Part shown: piece by piece, positions 5,653 through 6,951 of the stretch
How the letters are laid out: each line of letters opens with the position of its first letter
Numbering within the stretch: position 1 is the first letter of the stretch
Source: an uncultured Prevotellaceae bacterium
GTDB lineage: Bacteria > Bacteroidota > Bacteroidia > Bacteroidales > Bacteroidaceae
Reading direction: 5' to 3'
Assembly (NCBI GenBank): GCA_946644025.1
Contig: CAMPCG010000153.1
Coordinates: forward strand, 1-6,951
DNA: 6,951 nt
Program-made: the position numbers and the translations under genes
The notes under the pieces: generated by a model
Told to the model about the DNA's origin: nothing
Database searches by the model: none
What the model saw: only the letters and a program-made list of their open reading frames with translations

Positions 5653-5769
5653 GTCAGAATGTCGTCAGAGGGCGCGAAACGATATGCTCGCGAGCATAAT
5701 TTCAAGCTGGACCTTTCTGACCCCCACACCTGAAGGACTTAGCAAGTAAAGGCTAAGTCCTTAGTTTTT
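5653..5769 (+). ncRNA. Putative small structured RNA of about 115 nt
   Basis: This is the stretch between a near-ideal promoter and an intrinsic terminator. It folds plausibly: GTCAGAA (5653-5659) pairs with TTCTGAC (5715-5721), enclosing a perfect 16-bp palindrome TATGCTCGCGAGCATA (5683-5698); the terminator hairpin follows. A second GTCAGA (5664-5669) could compete for the same 3' partner. A 24-codon ORF (5659-5733, beginning MSSEGAKRY) lies inside, so a leader peptide or the 5' remnant of a lost gene are alternatives. I recognise no known RNA family. Confidence 0.45.
5733..5769 (+). terminator. Intrinsic terminator, rightward
   Basis: AAGGACTTAGC (5733-5743), an 8-nt loop, and GCTAAGTCCTT (5752-5762) form a perfect 11-bp stem followed by AG and TTTTT (5765-5769). 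The T-run is only on the + side, so it best ends rightward transcription. The TAG stop of the leftward gene lies inside the 3' arm, so in that transcript the hairpin forms just at the gene end, without a U-tract. Confidence 0.8.
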
Positions 5770-6265
5770 CTACTATTTCAGAAATAATCAGCTTAATGGT
5801 TTGCTTGTCGCTACACATAAACATCGGTGCTTCAATCAAGATAGCGCGTCCTTGATGCACAATGTAACATTCGTCAAGAGAACCATCCGTAAAATCTTCA
5901 TGACGGCCGAGCAGGCCAGAAACTATCTTTCGCGTTTTTAAGAGGTTTTCGGACAAGTGCATATCAAAATCGAGCACAACCGTTTTGCAGCCTTGTTTCT
6001 TCGCTTTTCGGAAAGCAGCCTTGATGCCGTTCTCACTCTCAATGCCTTTTCTGTCGCCAAGTTTTCCATTTATAGTATATTCTGGATTCTTGTGACCGAT
6101 GGTCATAAGGTGTTCATTGATAATGATATACATATCAGAGAAACAACGAAGCAGCACTTTTGCGACTCGAATATTGTCATCAAGTTCTGTCTGATCGGCA
6201 CGAGTGCTTATTAAGAGTCGCTCGCCATATTCTACATCTTCGTATAAATCAGCTGTTGTTTCCAT
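5753..6265 (-). CDS. BECR-fold nuclease-like protein (CdiA-CT / phage toxin-domain type), stand-alone
   Basis: The 170-residue product lacks a signal peptide or membrane segment. The middle resembles the nuclease-like domains at the C-termini of phage head-morphogenesis proteins and contact-dependent inhibition toxins: a helix-strand NIRVAKVLLRCFSDMYIIIN (31-50), then NPEYTINGKLGDRK (60-73), then IKAAFRKAKKQGCKTVVLDF (81-100). Known relatives follow a pattern of NPD-hydrophobic-x-G-x-x-E/D-x-K, then serine, then a helix before QG..vvl; many act as RNases. The C-terminal part (DECYIVHQGRAILIEA, then a final helix) is not diagnostic. The relation rests on remembered pattern. The gene is AT-richer than all neighbours, suggesting horizontal gain. 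At 170 residues it could be a complete small protein or the detached end of a larger phage or toxin protein. No immunity partner is evident. Confidence 0.5.
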   Translation of the reverse strand: METTADLYEDVEYGERLLISTRADQTELDDNIRVAKVLLRCFSDMYIIINEHLMTIGHKNPEYTINGKLGDRKGIESENGIKAAFRKAKKQGCKTVVLDFDMHLSENLLKTRKIVSGLLGRHEDFTDGSLDECYIVHQGRAILIEAPMFMCSDKQTIKLIISEIVEKLRT

Positions 6266-6272
6266 TGGCTTG

Positions 6273-6304
6273 CAAAGGTTGGGAATATCCCGTATACGCT
6301 CAAA
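6273..6304 (-). promoter_or_regulatory. Probable promoter for the BECR-like gene, giving an almost leaderless mRNA
   Basis: Leftward, TTTG (6304-6301), 20 nt, AACCTTTG (6280-6273) fits the Bacteroidetes consensus with one mismatch (A for T at the first -7 position). Transcription would start only a few nt before the ATG at 6265. The -33 element overlaps a small hairpin (AATATTT 6303-6309 with AAATATT 6317-6323) just past the end of the upstream gene. Confidence 0.55.
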
Positions 6305-6351
6305 TATTTAGGCGGGAAATATTGAGGGGAGAAGCGAGAAGCAGGGAGGAA

Positions 6352-6780
6352 TCAGTTCTTTTTCCGTCTGAACTCCAGCGTCTTGGGCAGTTTCAGCCAT
6401 TTCCCCTTGTTGGGCACCTTGAGCGTCGAGCCGCCGAGGTGGCGCAGGGTGTAGAGCGTGTCGCCCTGGACGGTGAGCTCGGCGGTGAAGTCCTCGCTGC
6501 CGTAATCGTTGCTCACGACGAGCTGGGCCTTGTCGCCCTGCACGTCGGCCTTCACCACAAGCCAGCAATAGGTGGTGCCGTCCTTGCAGAGGTAGCCTGC
6601 CATCTGGCCGAAAAGCTCCTGCCCGGGTATGGTGACGTCCTCGTCGTAGAAGTTGATGGGCAGGCGCAGCTGGTACTCCTCGTTATAGAGACTGGCCTGA
6701 AAGGGCCGCCGGGCCTCCTGGGCCGTGAGGGCAAGAGGAAGGAGGAGGAGGGTAAAGAGTGTAGCGATTCTATTCATCAT
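6352..6780 (-). CDS. Small exported protein of unknown function (142 aa)
   Basis: The product begins MMNRIATLFTLLLLPLALTA followed by QE. This is a clear Sec signal peptide with likely cleavage after Ala20 and no lipobox Cys, so the mature protein of about 122 residues should be periplasmic or secreted. The mature part looks beta-rich, alternating hydrophobic and polar residues in stretches such as YCWLVVKADVQGDKAQLVVS and FTAELTVQGDTLYTLRHL. Two Cys (65 and 72) could form a disulfide. It ends with a basic FRRKKN tail. I do not recognise the family. Two consecutive Met codons (6780 and 6777) are both possible starts. I see no consensus promoter in the 124 bp up to the tRNA; read-through from the tRNA is possible. 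The gene is GC-rich like the native genes. Confidence 0.8.
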   Translation of the reverse strand: MMNRIATLFTLLLLPLALTAQEARRPFQASLYNEEYQLRLPINFYDEDVTIPGQELFGQMAGYLCKDGTTYCWLVVKADVQGDKAQLVVSNDYGSEDFTAELTVQGDTLYTLRHLGGSTLKVPNKGKWLKLPKTLEFRRKKN

Positions 6781-6815
6781 GGTGGTTTGTCTGTTATTTC
6801 CATTTCGTTGCGGCT

Positions 6816-6834
6816 GTCCTTCCCCTGCGGGGAG
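6816..6834. repeat. Second copy of the CTCCCC/GGGGAAGGAC hairpin repeat
   Basis: Read leftward, CTCCCC, GCA, GGGGAAGGAC matches the core of the araA-leader repeat (CTCCCC, six nt, GGGGAGGAC at 1703-1723 on the + strand). The 5-bp stem CCCC(T/A) with a 3-nt loop is short. It lies in the spacer between the exported-protein gene and the tRNA. Confidence 0.5.
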
Positions 6835-6855
6835 AGAGCTTGGCCTTTAAAGCGA

Positions 6856-6898
6856 AAGTTGGAATAATAAGGACCGTTGTCCTTACTATTCCAACCTT
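6856..6898 (-). terminator. Strong hairpin just downstream of the tRNA, probable terminator
   Basis: AAGTTGGAATAATAAGGAC (6856-6874), loop CGTT, then the near-complete reverse complement (6879-6898) give a stem of about 19 bp with one G-T wobble and one bulge. It starts 6 nt after the tRNA 3' end in the leftward direction. The tail read leftward is TTTCGCTTTAAAG, only moderately U-rich, so an RNA-processing or repeat hairpin is an alternative to a terminator. Confidence 0.5.
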
Positions 6899-6904
6899 CT
6901 TTCG

Positions 6905-6951
6905 AGCCTCTTGTCGGATTCGAACCAACGACCCCGAGATTACAAATCACG
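6905..6951 (-). tRNA. tRNA-Thr (anticodon TGT), 3' part, runs off the right edge
   Basis: Read leftward from the edge: the anticodon arm with loop TTTGTAA (anticodon TGT, decoding ACA), a 5-nt variable loop GGGTC, T-arm GTTGG-TTCGAAT-CCGAC, acceptor strand AAGAGGC and discriminator T. No CCA is encoded. The D-arm and 5' acceptor strand are beyond the window; a 5' strand of GCCTCTT would complete the acceptor stem. The anticodon stem (CGTGA/TCTCG) has one U-U mismatch at 29-41, and the T-stem has one U-G pair. Confidence 0.9.

Noticed and set aside
5433..5699. Rightward 88-codon frame starting in the 21-bp array
   Set aside because: The start is repeat-derived, the rest is basic low-complexity sequence, and it crosses a promoter.
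6160..6867. Rightward 235-codon frame opposite the two right-hand genes
   Set aside because: It is antisense to the exported protein and BECR-like genes and shows no protein-like features.
6905..6951. Integration site using the tRNA 3' end
   Set aside because: I found no second copy of the tRNA 3' sequence and no integrase gene in the window.

Overview
The window looks like chromosomal DNA of a Bacteroidales bacterium, most likely Prevotella or a close relative. Four stretches match the Bacteroidetes housekeeping promoter (TTTG, about 18-20 nt, TAnnTTTG or one mismatch). The proteins are of Bacteroidetes type: an AraB/AraA pair, a YgiQ radical SAM protein, and a small exported protein with a signal peptide ending in LTA-QE. 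The genus is an inference from sequence style; no marker gene fixes it. Most genes are GC-rich, while the gene at 5753-6265 and its surroundings are clearly AT-richer.

Layout. Positions 1-1817 hold a leftward L-arabinose operon: promoter, a hairpin-forming leader repeat, araA (L-arabinose isomerase), then after 4 bp the first 44 codons of an FGGY kinase (ribulokinase-like, cut by the window edge). A divergent promoter at 1971-2002 drives a rightward three-gene set: a 102-residue protein of unknown function, a YgiQ-family radical SAM protein with an apparent TTG start, and a PP2C-like phosphatase-fold protein whose start lies 77 bp inside the end of ygiQ. Positions 5367-5752 hold no convincing protein gene. 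They contain a 21-bp palindromic tandem array and an orphan transcription unit (near-ideal promoter, about 115 nt of foldable RNA, intrinsic terminator). Convergent to this is a leftward 170-residue gene resembling the BECR-fold nuclease domains of phage and polymorphic toxins. Next come a leftward 142-residue exported protein, a strong hairpin, and the 3' part of a tRNA-Thr(TGT) at the right edge.

The most striking material is repetitive. A 135-bp inverted-repeat element made of 11-bp tandem units sits exactly in frame inside ygiQ and adds 45 residues to the protein. A second array of 9-bp units, first in one orientation and then in the other, encodes a Gly/Asn then His-rich tail on YgiQ, and its last degenerate unit supplies the ATG of the PP2C-like gene. 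A third array, of 21-bp palindromic units, lies just past that gene. Small CTCCCC/GGGGAG hairpins occur in the araA leader and beside the tRNA. Together these suggest a genome invaded by several palindromic repeat families that are tolerated inside and between genes.

Functionally, the left part is arabinose isomerisation and phosphorylation. The middle operon has one enzyme of unknown substrate, one probable regulatory phosphatase and one unknown small protein. The right part mixes a possibly horizontally acquired nuclease-like gene, a putative small RNA and a tRNA.
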